A DNA stretch of 64,000 bases from [Clostridium] scindens ATCC 35704 (GCF_004295125.1 NZ_CP036170.1:1731501-1795500); one strand, 5' to 3'; counted from the stretch's first letter, positions 1 to 9,107 are shown. Notes: generated by a model from the letters alone, not told the origin. Translations and numbers: made by a program.

Positions 1-2
1 TG

Positions 3-650
3 GCAGAGGGGATAGAGATGGCCCTGATAAGCGATGATCTTTCTTTCACGCTTTGCGGGACGATTAAGGAAGCAAAGAAAATGCAAAGAGAAAAGAGGTT
101 CGATTTGCTGATTCTGGATATTAATCTTCCGGATGGAAGCGGACTGGAACTTTGCAGAGAGATCAGGAGGGGAAGCAAAGTGCCTATCATGCTTCTGACC
201 GCCAGGGATATGGAACTGGATATCGTAAAGGGCCTGGAGTGCGGCGCGGATGACTATATCACGAAGCCCTTCAGCCTGATGGTCCTAAGGGCGCGGATCC
301 GGGCGCTGCTTCGCCGGACCATAGGCGACTCTAAGCAGGAGTATGTAAAGGAGCCGTTTCGTTTCCGCTTTGAATCCATGGAATTCTATAAGGATCATAT
401 CCCGGTGGAACTTAGCCGCACGGAACAGAGGATCCTGTATCTTCTTGTCACTAACGCGGGCAGGATACTTACCAGGGAGCGGCTGATGGAGTGGGTCTGG
501 CCGGATGGAACGGAGTATGTGGAAGACAATGCCCTGTCCGTTGGCATCCGGCGTCTGCGGGACAAACTGGAGGATAGCCCCTCCAAGCCGGAATATATAA
601 GGACCGTATATGGGAAGGGATACATATGGCAGGAATCGCGGGAATCATAA
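3..650 (+). CDS. OmpR/PhoB-family response regulator, 5' end outside the window
   Basis: The reading frame is open to the left edge, so the true start and the first acidic residues of the receiver domain are missing. The visible part has the receiver phosphorylation region (LLILDINLPDGSG, Asp phosphoacceptor), the conserved Lys (YITKPFS), then a winged-helix DNA-binding domain from about residue 115 with the recognition helix near DNALSVGIRRLRDKLE. It should be phosphorylated by the kinase that overlaps its 3' end by 25 nt and bind DNA as a dimer. The natural target is the ABC exporter promoter just downstream, where a tandem 11-bp repeat sits against the -10 box. Family assignment is secure; the regulon is inferred from context. 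Confidence 0.93.
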   Translation, partial: AEGIEMALISDDLSFTLCGTIKEAKKMQREKRFDLLILDINLPDGSGLELCREIRRGSKVPIMLLTARDMELDIVKGLECGADDYITKPFSLMVLRARIRALLRRTIGDSKQEYVKEPFRFRFESMEFYKDHIPVELSRTEQRILYLLVTNAGRILTRERLMEWVWPDGTEYVEDNALSVGIRRLRDKLEDSPSKPEYIRTVYGKGYIWQESRES

Positions 651-1531
651 TTTTATTACTGGACGTTGCCATTCTTGTGCTTGCAAGAGACGGCAGGAAT
701 AAGAAGAAGGAGATGGAAGTCCTGCTTCAAAGGCTGGATGATGCCCTTGAAGGAGGAGAGGGAGCATATGCGTATGATGAATCTATGGATTCGGCGATTG
801 CGGACCGGCTGAACAAGCTGCTTAGAAGTTCCAGTATGGGCAAGGAACGGGCGTATCAGGACCGGGACAGGATAAAATCGTTGATTTCCGATATCTCCCA
901 TCAGATCCGCACCCCTCTTTCCAATATTATGCTGTATACCGGGCTATTGCAGGAAAAGAAACTGGATGGGCAATCCAGGATGCTTGCGGATCAGATACAG
1001 GGGCAGGCAGAGAAACTGGATTTTTTTATGAAAGAACTAATTAGATCGTCATATATGGAGACGGATATGATCGTTGTCAGCCCGCGGACAGCCCCGGTGG
1101 GAGAACTGGTGGACAGGGCCTGCCAGGCAGTAGAGGCGGAGGCGCTGAAAAAGGGGATTTTGATCAGGCAGCCGGAGACGGATCGGATTATCTGCAAGTT
1201 TGATATGAAATGGACTTTGGAAGCAGTGAGGAATATTTTGGAGAATGCGCTGAAGTATTCGCCGGAAGGCTCGGAGGTGGAAATAGAGATCGCTCCAAAC
1301 GAAGCCTTCACCTGCATCAGCATCCAGGATGAGGGCATAGGAATAAGGGAAGAAGAACAGGGGCTGGTATTTGAACGGTTCTACCGTTCCCGGGATGTGA
1401 AGAAGGAGCCGGGAATGGGGATCGGCCTTTATCTAGCCAGAGAAATTATATCCAGGCAGGGAGGGTATATCGAGGCCCGGTCCGAGTATGCCAAAGGGAC
1501 TTGCTTTTGCATCTATCTTCCCAATTTTTGA
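626..1531 (+). CDS. Sensor histidine kinase with a single N-terminal membrane anchor
   Basis: 301 aa. One hydrophobic segment at residues 3-20, no extracellular sensing loop, then HisKA with H-box DISHQIRTPLSN (around residue 90), N-box NILENALKYSPEG and G-boxes DEGIGI and GMGIGLYLAREI. It starts inside the response regulator gene (25-nt overlap), so the two are translationally coupled. Lack of an outer sensor domain is typical of kinases that take their signal from a partner transporter, and an ABC exporter of the FtsX class follows at once. The signal is probably a membrane-active compound or envelope stress; this is inference. A strong terminator hairpin lies 14 nt after the stop. Confidence 0.92.
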   Translation: MAGIAGIIILLLDVAILVLARDGRNKKKEMEVLLQRLDDALEGGEGAYAYDESMDSAIADRLNKLLRSSSMGKERAYQDRDRIKSLISDISHQIRTPLSNIMLYTGLLQEKKLDGQSRMLADQIQGQAEKLDFFMKELIRSSYMETDMIVVSPRTAPVGELVDRACQAVEAEALKKGILIRQPETDRIICKFDMKWTLEAVRNILENALKYSPEGSEVEIEIAPNEAFTCISIQDEGIGIREEEQGLVFERFYRSRDVKKEPGMGIGLYLAREIISRQGGYIEARSEYAKGTCFCIYLPNF

Positions 1532-1544
1532 TTGGACACCGCAG

Positions 1545-1569
1545 GAATGTGCTTCGGCACATTCTTTTT
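1545..1569 (+). terminator. Rho-independent terminator after the kinase gene
   Basis: Perfect 8-bp stem GAATGTGC / GCACATTC closed by a TTCG tetraloop and followed by five T residues. It separates the regulator-kinase transcript from the exporter operon. Confidence 0.88.
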
Positions 1570-1587
1570 CTGTTAAAATTGTCACAT

Positions 1588-1623
1588 TTGAGAAAGAATT
1601 GAGAAAGAAGCATTTGCTATATT
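1588..1623 (+). promoter_or_regulatory. Tandem OmpR-type operator and -10 box of the ABC exporter operon
   Basis: TTGAGAAAGAA occurs twice in perfect tandem (1588-1598 and 1599-1609), so the repeat unit is one helical turn, as expected for an OmpR/PhoB-type dimer bound head-to-tail. A -10-like TATATT (1618-1623) follows, placing the repeat over the -35 region. This is the usual architecture of a promoter activated by the adjacent response regulator. The repeat is seen; the binding is inferred. Confidence 0.62.
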
Positions 1624-1669
1624 ATTTCCAGGCGCCGGATGGCGTTAGTATAAGTTATGGAGGTATGAC

Positions 1670-2359
1670 ATGAACATATTGGTTACAGAGAACTTAAAGA
1701 AGTACTACAGGATGGGGGAAAATGTGGTAAAGGCTTTGGATGGCGTCAGTATTTCGATTCAGCAGGGGGAATTCCTGGCGATAGTAGGCAAGTCCGGAAG
1801 CGGCAAATCCACGCTGCTTCATATGCTGGGAGGATTGGATCGGCCGACCTCTGGGAAAGTCATGATCGAACAGAAAGATATATCTTCCATGGATAAAGAC
1901 GAACTTACGATATTCCGCCGGAGGAAGATTGGATTTGTATTCCAGAATTATAACCTTCTTCCGCTGATGAATGTATATGAGAATATTGTTCTTCCCATCA
2001 AGTTGGACGGCATCCGTCCACAGAAGAGGTATGTCAATGAGATTATCGAAATGCTGGGCCTTGGAGACAAAAAGTCTGCCATGCCCTCCCAACTTTCCGG
2101 AGGCCAGCAGCAGAGGGTGGCGTTAGCAAGGGCTCTTGCAGCTAAGCCGGCTATCGTTCTGGCGGACGAGCCCACCGGCAATCTGGACAGCAGGACCAGC
2201 CAGGATGTGCTGGGGCTGATCAAGACTTCCAGCGAGCGCTTTGGGCAGACGGTGGTAATGATTACCCATAATACTGAGATTGCCCAGATGGCGGGCAGGA
2301 TCATCCGGATGGAAGATGGGAAGATCCGCGGAGGTGGCAAGGCTTATGACGAAGATTAA
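1670..2359 (+). CDS. ABC transporter ATP-binding protein (MacB/BceA type)
   Basis: 229 aa cytoplasmic ATPase. Walker A GKSGSGKST (about residue 40), Q-loop VFQNYNLLP, signature LSGGQQQRVALARAL, Walker B VLADEPTGNLD and H-loop MITHN are all present. The LSGGQQQRVA and GNLDS forms are those of the FtsX-coupled exporter class. It overlaps the following permease gene by 14 nt and should form the energy-supplying dimer of that complex. The substrate is not readable; antimicrobial peptides or lipid-II-binding compounds are the usual ones for this layout. Confidence 0.94.
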   Translation: MNILVTENLKKYYRMGENVVKALDGVSISIQQGEFLAIVGKSGSGKSTLLHMLGGLDRPTSGKVMIEQKDISSMDKDELTIFRRRKIGFVFQNYNLLPLMNVYENIVLPIKLDGIRPQKRYVNEIIEMLGLGDKKSAMPSQLSGGQQQRVALARALAAKPAIVLADEPTGNLDSRTSQDVLGLIKTSSERFGQTVVMITHNTEIAQMAGRIIRMEDGKIRGGGKAYDED

Positions 2360-4841
2360 TAATAGAAAGGTGATATCTCAGATTGCCGCCACGACCTATA
2401 AGGCAAATAAAAAGAGGAATGTGCTTACAATATTTGCCATCATACTTACCACATTCCTGATCGGCGTGGTATTCGCTGTCGGCATGAGTTACTGGAATAC
2501 CATATCCCTTCGCCAGATGCGTATGAGCGGGATGGATTACGACATTGAATTGACTGAGCCTGAACAATCCCAGGTTAAGATCATCCGTGCCATGGATAAA
2601 GTAGAGGCGGCGGGAGTAACTGTCAAATGCGCGATTGCAGAAAAGTACGAAGATAAGGAACTGGATAAGGTTCAGTTATACTGGATGGATCAGACAGCAT
2701 GGGAGAAACAATGTATTCCTGCGCTTGAGTCCCATGAAGGGACCTATCCAAAGAAAAAGAGTGAGATTATGCTGTCGACCGACGCCTTACATGCTATGGG
2801 GATCACAAATCCAAAACCGGGAATGGCGATCACGCTGGAATATTTCACGCTGTCAGATGAGAATGAAACACAGGAATCTGAGCAAGAAGAATTTATCCTG
2901 TCCGGCTGGTTCCGGGATTATTCCGGAAGATCCAGAGGGCTTGTATCCCGGGAATTCTATGACAGATCCGGGGCGAGCCAGACGGATCTGACCCAGGGAG
3001 AACTGCTGATTACCTTGAAAAGTCCCATATATTCCAAGAAAGACATTGTGGATATGCAAAATTCCATCTCCCTTGGTAAGATGCAGTCGCTGCTTGCTGA
3101 CTATGACACGATTTCCAACTTTTTGAAGACAGCAGCCATTCTGCTGGGGATAATGGCGATGATCCTGCTTAGCGGTTATCTTTTTATTTATAATATGCTG
3201 TATATATCAATCTCAAAGGATATCCGATACTATGGGCAGTTAAAAACCATTGGCATGACATCCGGGCAGATGAAGCGGATGATTACAAAGGAGGTCGTAT
3301 GGAACTGCGCCATAGGGATACCGCTGGGACTGCTGCTTAGCCTGATCGTTTCTAAAGGCGTGATCCTGCAGATCCTGCAAATCGTGAATCCTACTTTAGA
3401 TCCGGCGGAAATCACCGTTATCAAGCCATGGATCTATCTACTGGCTGCGGCCTTTGCGTTCCTTACGAACCAGGCAGGCAGCAGGAAGCCCGCAAAGATC
3501 GCTGGAGATTGCTCGCCGGTGGAGGCAATGCGCTATATTCCAGAATCAGGAAAGAGAAAAAAGGGAAGAGAAAGGGATGCCGGGATAGGCGCTATGGCTG
3601 TCCGGAATATCACCCGTGATAAGAAGCAGGCGGTAGTCATCTACGCTTCTTTTATTGTGGCAGTGACCGTCTTTCTCATTATGAATGTCGTGGTAAAGGA
3701 GAATGATGCCAAGTCTATCTTGAATGCCACTTACAATTATGACATACGATTCAAGAATGAGACTACGTTGGATGACCAAAAGCCCTTGCTTACGAAAGAA
3801 AAGATCCAGGCAATCTGCAAGATAAGCGGGGTTAAGAGCGTAGAAAGCGTGACATCCACAGAAGCGGTTGTTCCATACCAGAAAGAGGTCTATGGAGAAT
3901 TCTATAAAGAACTGTACCAGTCTAGATACACGCCGGGCGGAGATTATGAAGAAGATATGGAATCCTACCAAAATAATCCTGCAGGCAGCCGGTTTACGAC
4001 GCGGCTTGTAGGGATTGACCAGACGGAATTTCAAAGAATAAATAAGGAACTGGGGAATGTGCTGGATGAAGAGGAATTCCGGGAAGGAAAGATCACAATT
4101 TTAGAAGACTTTCTGCAGATTGATATGGGCGATGTGATCGGAAAGACGGTTGCGTTCACCCTCCCGGACGGCCTTCGGCCAAGCCAGGAGGAGAAAGTGC
4201 GGATTGCGGCAATCAGCCAAGACTCCCCTGCTTATTTCGCCGGGGGCTATAATCCGGTCATGATGGTGAGCCAGGAGTATATGAACACCCTCATGGGAGA
4301 GCCATTCTGCGAACTGATTCAGGTAACATATGACGAGACATTTTCCGGGAAAACGGAGAAAGAAGTGAAACAAGTATTTGAAGGTGAGAAGCAGATTACC
4401 TATGATTCAAAACTGGAACGCTATTCAGAAATGAAAAGAACAGAGATACAGGTAAAGGTATTGGGAAACAGTGTTGCGGCTATTATGGCGCTGCTGGCCG
4501 CGCTTAACTACTTTAATATGATGGCCGCCAGCGTGCAGAACCGTTCCAGGGAATTTGCCACGTTAGAAAGCATTGGAATGACATCTGGGCAGATCAGGAA
4601 AATGCTGGTCCTGGAAGGGAGCGGATATGCAGTGGTATCGATCATCATATCCGTTATCCTGGGGCTTCCTTTAAGTCATGCCGTGTTTGAGGGAATGAAT
4701 ATCTACAGGATTGACTATTCCATGCCATGGCCAGGCAATCTCCTTTTGTTTGCCGGAATCCTTATTCTGTGCATGACCGTTCCGGCGGCCATCTATCAGC
4801 GGACGCAAAAAAACAGTATCATCGAGCGGCTTTTGTGCTAA
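2346..4841 (+). CDS. FtsX-like ABC transporter permease with two FtsX modules
   Basis: I choose the internal ATG at 2346 (MTKINNRKV), which overlaps the ATPase stop; a longer frame begins 66 nt upstream inside the ATPase gene. The 831-aa product has a membrane segment near its N-terminus, a large extracellular domain, a three-helix FtsX block (around residues 270-390), a second anchor and extracellular domain, and a second FtsX block at the C-terminus. The internal repeat is visible in the twin IGMTSGQ motifs. It is the membrane partner of the preceding ATPase, and the set resembles peptide-sensing or detoxifying exporters controlled by neighbouring two-component systems. Substrate unknown. 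Confidence 0.9.
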   Translation: MTKINNRKVISQIAATTYKANKKRNVLTIFAIILTTFLIGVVFAVGMSYWNTISLRQMRMSGMDYDIELTEPEQSQVKIIRAMDKVEAAGVTVKCAIAEKYEDKELDKVQLYWMDQTAWEKQCIPALESHEGTYPKKKSEIMLSTDALHAMGITNPKPGMAITLEYFTLSDENETQESEQEEFILSGWFRDYSGRSRGLVSREFYDRSGASQTDLTQGELLITLKSPIYSKKDIVDMQNSISLGKMQSLLADYDTISNFLKTAAILLGIMAMILLSGYLFIYNMLYISISKDIRYYGQLKTIGMTSGQMKRMITKEVVWNCAIGIPLGLLLSLIVSKGVILQILQIVNPTLDPAEITVIKPWIYLLAAAFAFLTNQAGSRKPAKIAGDCSPVEAMRYIPESGKRKKGRERDAGIGAMAVRNITRDKKQAVVIYASFIVAVTVFLIMNVVVKENDAKSILNATYNYDIRFKNETTLDDQKPLLTKEKIQAICKISGVKSVESVTSTEAVVPYQKEVYGEFYKELYQSRYTPGGDYEEDMESYQNNPAGSRFTTRLVGIDQTEFQRINKELGNVLDEEEFREGKITILEDFLQIDMGDVIGKTVAFTLPDGLRPSQEEKVRIAAISQDSPAYFAGGYNPVMMVSQEYMNTLMGEPFCELIQVTYDETFSGKTEKEVKQVFEGEKQITYDSKLERYSEMKRTEIQVKVLGNSVAAIMALLAALNYFNMMAASVQNRSREFATLESIGMTSGQIRKMLVLEGSGYAVVSIIISVILGLPLSHAVFEGMNIYRIDYSMPWPGNLLLFAGILILCMTVPAAIYQRTQKNSIIERLLC

Positions 4842-4875
4842 GATATAGTCAAGCATAACAGGAGGAGGATTACAG

Positions 4876-5667
4876 ATGATCAGAATAGAAAAAGAAAGAT
4901 GTATTGGCTGCGGCGCATGTATAAAGGACTGCCCTGCATCGGCAATCAGGATGACGGAAGAAAAGGCGGAGGCGTATAAAGACTGCCTGCTCTGCGGTCA
5001 CTGCGTCGCCATATGCCCGTCGGAGGCAGTCTCTATCCCGGAGTACGATATGGAAGATGTAGAAGCATATGACAAAGACACATTTACGCTGAAAGCGGAA
5101 CATTATCTTCATGCGGTAAAGTTCCGCAGAAGCATCCGCAACTTCAAGCCGGAAAAGATTGAGCGCGAGAAGGCAGAAAGGATACTAAAGGCCGGCCGCT
5201 ATACTGCCACCGCCAAGAACCGGCAGGCGTGTACATACGTATTTATCCAGGAGCAGCTAGACGAGTTCAAGGAACTTGTCTGGAAGGAAATGCCGTCTAT
5301 ATTGGAGGAACTCAAGCAAAATGCCCCGGATTACGCCAGAGCATTCGAACTCTTTTACCTAAAATGGAAGCGGAACCCCAAGGACGATACGTTCTTTTTC
5401 AATACGCCCGCCTTTCTTGTCATCGCCTCCAATAATCCTTTAGATGGAGGGCTGGCGGCAGCCAACATAGAGAACATGGCTGTGGCGGAAGGACTTGGCG
5501 CGCTGTACAGCGGCTATATGATGCGGGTGATAGGATTAAGCCAGACGCTGCGGGAATGGCTTGGAATAGGGGAGAAGAGAGTATCCTGCTGCATGCTCCT
5601 GGGCTATCCCGCTGTATCATACAGAAGGACAGCACCCAGGAAATATGCAGATATTCTCTGGAAATAG
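4876..5667 (+). CDS. Ferredoxin-nitroreductase fusion protein
   Basis: 263 aa. The N-terminal 60 residues carry two complete 4Fe-4S motifs (CIGCGACIKDCP and CLLCGHCVAICP). A nitroreductase-fold domain starts at about residue 78 (FRRSIRNFKPEKI). Proteins of this design pass electrons from the clusters to FMN and reduce nitro- or quinone-like substrates in anaerobes; the actual substrate is unknown. AGGAGGAGG lies shortly before the ATG. It stands alone, 34 nt after the permease gene, and could be read through from it. Confidence 0.9.
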   Translation: MIRIEKERCIGCGACIKDCPASAIRMTEEKAEAYKDCLLCGHCVAICPSEAVSIPEYDMEDVEAYDKDTFTLKAEHYLHAVKFRRSIRNFKPEKIEREKAERILKAGRYTATAKNRQACTYVFIQEQLDEFKELVWKEMPSILEELKQNAPDYARAFELFYLKWKRNPKDDTFFFNTPAFLVIASNNPLDGGLAAANIENMAVAEGLGALYSGYMMRVIGLSQTLREWLGIGEKRVSCCMLLGYPAVSYRRTAPRKYADILWK

Positions 5668-5695
5668 ATAGAATCTATATCCATCAGCCTTAGAA

Positions 5696-6823
5696 TTACA
5701 GAAGCCGGAATGCCTGTTCTACAGAAGCGCGCATATTCTCCCGGGCGCGCTCCGGCTTCATGGCTTCCTCAAGCGTGGTAACGCCGCGGACGATGGGGAA
5801 GAACGCGTCAATACCAGCCTGATTGCAGGAGGCAGCGTCCTTGGTTACGCTTCCGGCAAAGGCAAGGACTTTCACGTTATACTTTTTGGCCAGCCTGGCA
5901 ACTCCGACAGGAGCCTTTCCCATGGCGGTCTGATGATCCAGACGGCCTTCTCCGGTGACGGCCACATCCGCGTCTCTTAACTCTTCTTCCAACCCCACAG
6001 CGTCCAGAATCAGGTCGATTCCCGGGGTAAGTCTTGCATTCAGGAAACTCAGGAAGGCAAAGCCAAGGCCGCCGGCTGCTCCGGCGCCTTCTGTTTCTGC
6101 ATAACTGCAGCCGAAGGTATCGGCGGTTATCTGCGCATAGTGGGTCATTGCCTGATCCAGGGCGTCTTTCTGTTCCTCAGTCACGCCTTTTTGAGACCCA
6201 TAGATGTAGGTTGCGCCGCTCTTGCCGCAGAGCGGGTTTGTTACGTCACATGCTACCTGGAAGGTGCATTCGGCCAGCCTCGGATTTTTTTTAGCGCTGT
6301 TGATGGCAGCAACTTTGGAGAGCGCCTGCGCACCTTCGCCCACATCATTTCCCTGACTGTCGAGAAAGACGAACCCAAGGGCCTTAAGCATGCCGATGCC
6401 GCCGTCATTGGTGGCGCTTCCGCCGATTCCGATTATAAAGTTCCGGCATCCCTTTGTGATAGCATCGTTGATCATCTCGCCTACGCCGTAGGTGGTGGCA
6501 GACAAGGGGTCCTGCCTGTCCGTGGGAACAAGCGTGATTCCGGCGGCAGAAGCCATCTCGATGATGGCGGTTTTCGTTTCTTCCAAGTATCCGTAATATG
6601 CATGAACCTTTGTTCCCATAGGCCCGGTGATCGTAAGATCGACGCGCTCGCCTTTCATTCCTTCGATCAAGGCATCCGTGGTGCCCTCTCCACCGTCAGC
6701 CAGGGGCTTTACAATGACTTTTGCATCCGGCTTGGCGGCAAGGATTCCCTCCTCGACTGCAATACCGGCTTCCATGGAAGTCAGGCTTCCTTTTAAGGAA
6801 TCCATTGCTACAACAACTTTCAT
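5696..6823 (-). CDS. glxK: Glycerate kinase, GlxK/GarK family
   Basis: About 375 aa. I start at the ATG at 6823 (MKVVVAMDSLKG) because a GGGAGG ribosome binding site precedes it; a frame ten codons longer has no such site. Family marks are the N-terminal DSLKGSLTSMEAG, the Gly-rich IGIGGSATNDGGIGML and the C-terminal TGEGRLDHQTAMGKAP. It phosphorylates glycerate to a phosphoglycerate feeding glycolysis; members of this family usually make 2-phosphoglycerate. It is convergent with the ferredoxin-nitroreductase gene. Sequence and base composition look like core metabolism, not mobile DNA. Confidence 0.93.
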   Translation of the reverse strand: MKVVVAMDSLKGSLTSMEAGIAVEEGILAAKPDAKVIVKPLADGGEGTTDALIEGMKGERVDLTITGPMGTKVHAYYGYLEETKTAIIEMASAAGITLVPTDRQDPLSATTYGVGEMINDAITKGCRNFIIGIGGSATNDGGIGMLKALGFVFLDSQGNDVGEGAQALSKVAAINSAKKNPRLAECTFQVACDVTNPLCGKSGATYIYGSQKGVTEEQKDALDQAMTHYAQITADTFGCSYAETEGAGAAGGLGFAFLSFLNARLTPGIDLILDAVGLEEELRDADVAVTGEGRLDHQTAMGKAPVGVARLAKKYNVKVLAFAGSVTKDAASCNQAGIDAFFPIVRGVTTLEEAMKPERARENMRASVEQAFRLL

Positions 6824-6853
6824 TTCTTTGAACCTCCCGTGTCTGTTATCCAT

Positions 6854-7040
6854 TTCGTTACTTTGTTAAGGCGAGTATAGCACATTAGAGTCAAATGGAA
6901 AATGTTCCTTGGGACAAAAATAAGCCGATTTAGTTGCGAAATATGTTATATAGGACAATATTCCCGCGAACACTCATCCAGGTATCGTATACTCAAATCC
7001 GCTGATCCGGTGGATGCGGTCAAGTTTATACTGCAGCGTA
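6854..7040. other. Intergenic region between glycerate kinase and the IS110 left end
   Basis: No gene is visible. It should contain the minus-strand promoter of the glycerate kinase gene and the left junction of the IS110 element. I cannot fix that junction, because IS110-type insertion leaves no clear inverted repeats and only a very short repeated core. Confidence 0.4.
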
Positions 7041-7265
7041 TTTAGTACCATAAAAGTGTAGTTGTTAGAGAGTAATTAACTCTGACATCTGCACTTATTT
7101 TATTATAATAAGGGGAGTAATTGGTCTAACGTCGGCTTTTTTGGATTGCCACATCCGTCACAAAAACCGTTAACCAACCTCTTATTATAAGCATTCGATT
7201 AAGCAGGTAGGGATTCGCTCCCGCGTAACCAACTAAACTGAATGGTAATAAGTGTAGCTGGGACA
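7041..7265 (+). ncRNA. Candidate IS110 bridge RNA (structured left end)
   Basis: A layered foldback fills the gap before the transposase. Hairpin 7069-7073/7079-7083 (AGAGT/ACTCT) comes first. A long-range stem 7103-7115/7178-7190 pairs 13 bp with one G-U. It continues after a left-side bulge as TTGGT-C-TAACG (7121-7131) with CGTTAACCAA (7168-7177), closing a 36-nt open loop. A second stem CATTC/GAATG (7192-7196/7240-7244) encloses another loop with an inner GGGA/TCCC helix. Two internal-loop stem-loops in tandem, upstream of the gene, is the arrangement described for IS110-group bridge RNAs (target loop, then donor loop). Pairing was found by eye; function is inferred. Confidence 0.55.
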
Positions 7266-7294
7266 ATTACTAAAACAGTTAGAGGAGGTTCTGG

Positions 7295-8497
7295 ATGATA
7301 AGCGTAGGAATTGATGTATCCAAGGGAAAAAGTACAGTCTGCATACTGAAGCCGTATGGAGAGATTATGTGTAGTCCTTTTGAGATGCTGCATGGGGAGA
7401 AGGAGCTGAATGCTCTCGATGATCTGCTAAATAAGCTAGATGGGGAGATAAGGATCGTGATGGAGGCTACAGGAATTTATCATTTGCCTATATTGACATT
7501 CTTTCACGAAAAAGGATATTTCGTATCTGTTATTAATCCATTCGCAATGAAGAAATATGCAAAGGACAACAGTATTCGAGGTGCAAAAACAGACAAACTT
7601 GATTCAATAATGATTGCAAATTACGGAATCGAGAAATGGTTCAAATTACAAAGATATAAAGGTGATGAAGAAATTTATGCAGAGCTTAAACTTTTAGGTC
7701 GCAGGTATCGACACTATATGGAACTTCACGTGAAAGCATTGCAGGAATTGACGCATATCCTGGATTATGTGATGCCTGGTATTAAGAAGATGTTTAACAG
7801 TTGGAATGAAGCTAATGGCAAGGACAAGCTCAGCGACTTTGTGGAGCAATTTTGGCATTTTGATCTAATCACAGCCATGAGCCTTGAAAAATTCACAGAG
7901 GAGTATCTTGACTGGGCAAAAGAAAAGAAATACCACCGAAGCAGATCCAAGGCTGAAGCAGTCTATGAATTAGCTTCCAATGGTATTTCCACACTGTCTT
8001 CCGGTACCCCATCGACCAAAATGTTAGTACAGGAAGCGATATCGGTATTGAGAACTGTAGATAGTTCTCTGTTTCTCATTTTAACACGAATGCAAGAACT
8101 TGCGAAGACCCTGCCGGAATATTCAACGGTCAGAGAAATGGGCGGAGTAGGTGATGTCCTTGCAGTTAAACTGATTGCAGAGATTGGCGATATAAGAAGA
8201 CTGCACAGCGCAAAGGCACTCATAGCATGGGCTGGAATCGACCCGCCGCCGTATGAATCGGGACAGTTTATTGGTTCAAAACGCAAGATAACGAAACGAG
8301 GTTCTTCAACGCTCAGGAAGGTCGGATATGAGGTGATGAGAGTCCTTAAGAGTCATCCTGCTCCAAAAGATGATGCTGTATACAACTATATTTTGAAAAA
8401 GGAAAGTGAAGGTAAAAGCAAGAAACATGCAAAGATTGCAGGGTTGAATAAATTTCTGCGGATTTATTATGCAAGAGTAATGGCTGTTTATCAATAG
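7295..8497 (+). CDS. IS110-family transposase (DEDD / Transposase_20)
   Basis: 400 aa. The N-terminal RuvC-like DEDD domain begins with GIDVSKGKSTVCIL, with a second acidic motif at MEATGIYH and the KTDKLDS segment. The C-terminal Transposase_20 domain is at EMGGVGDVLAVKLIAEIGDI with the conserved Ser region near ITKRGSSTLRK. An AGGAGG site lies just before the ATG. Length and domain order are those of a complete enzyme, so the element may be active. IS110 recombinases act without classical inverted repeats and use an RNA made from the element's non-coding end as guide. Confidence 0.94.
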   Translation: MISVGIDVSKGKSTVCILKPYGEIMCSPFEMLHGEKELNALDDLLNKLDGEIRIVMEATGIYHLPILTFFHEKGYFVSVINPFAMKKYAKDNSIRGAKTDKLDSIMIANYGIEKWFKLQRYKGDEEIYAELKLLGRRYRHYMELHVKALQELTHILDYVMPGIKKMFNSWNEANGKDKLSDFVEQFWHFDLITAMSLEKFTEEYLDWAKEKKYHRSRSKAEAVYELASNGISTLSSGTPSTKMLVQEAISVLRTVDSSLFLILTRMQELAKTLPEYSTVREMGGVGDVLAVKLIAEIGDIRRLHSAKALIAWAGIDPPPYESGQFIGSKRKITKRGSSTLRKVGYEVMRVLKSHPAPKDDAVYNYILKKESEGKSKKHAKIAGLNKFLRIYYARVMAVYQ

Positions 8498-8522
8498 AAC
8501 ATAAAATCCGCGAGTTCGTACA

Positions 8523-8548
8523 GGCTGGAGCACAGAGCCAGCCTTTTT
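8523..8548 (+). terminator. Terminator after the IS110 transposase
   Basis: Six-bp stem GGCTGG/CCAGCC with a nine-base loop followed by TTTTT, 26 nt after the transposase stop. Confidence 0.8.
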
Positions 8549-8582
8549 GTCATACCCAAAAATAGATTAGTTAAATAATTTA

Positions 8583-8625
8583 AAAAACCTGCCAAAAAAT
8601 ACTTGACTTTTGTTAGCAGGTTTTT
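8583..8625. terminator. Bidirectional hairpin with A/T tails
   Basis: AAAAACCTGC (8583-8592) pairs with GCAGGTTTTT (8616-8625). With A on one side and T on the other it can terminate in both directions. It sits between the IS110 element and the IstB relic. Confidence 0.5.
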
Positions 8626-8639
8626 GTGAAGAAATAGTT

Positions 8640-8954
8640 TCTCGCTTGTCTGTAACATGGACCGCGTTTTAGCCAGAAACGCTTCCTTGCTTCTGTGCTG
8701 AGGATCGGCAGAACGTGGGAGTCTATGGTGTAACAGCAGCTGGAAAATCCTATTTTCTGCCTGCCTGCTGTGTGGAAGCCTGCAGGCTGAATTATCGCTG
8801 TAAATTCGTAGACTATTGTGATCTGTTGGATGAATTGATTGTTCTTAATCGTCTGGAAGATCTGAGCCGTTACAGAAAACGGATTCGGTATTATGCCAGA
8901 ATACAGCTTCTGTTTATATATGACTTTGCAATCAGTCGTTACTCTGAGGAATAA
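8640..8954 (+). pseudogene. Relic of an IstB-type transposition ATPase
   Basis: The readable stretch has VGVYGVTAAGKSYF (a changed Walker A), VEACRLNYRCKFVDYCDLLDEL and LLFIYDFAI, where IstB proteins have LLFIDDFAI. So it is the middle of an IS21 helper ATPase with its Walker B Asp replaced, without start or C-terminal end. The upstream part (8640-8710) holds only stop-interrupted similarity. It does not match either intact IS21 element in this window and is probably an older remnant. Confidence 0.6.
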
Positions 8955-9107
8955 CAACTGGTTATATAGTTCTTATAGAGCGCTCATAGCCAGTATAAAT
9001 TTATCCAGAGGAGCAAAATACGCTTCTCTGGAATAAAAGAAAGCGACCGTTGAAGATGGCCCTGAGTGGCCGCTAAATACGGCTATTTGCATTTTTCTGT
9101 AATGCTG

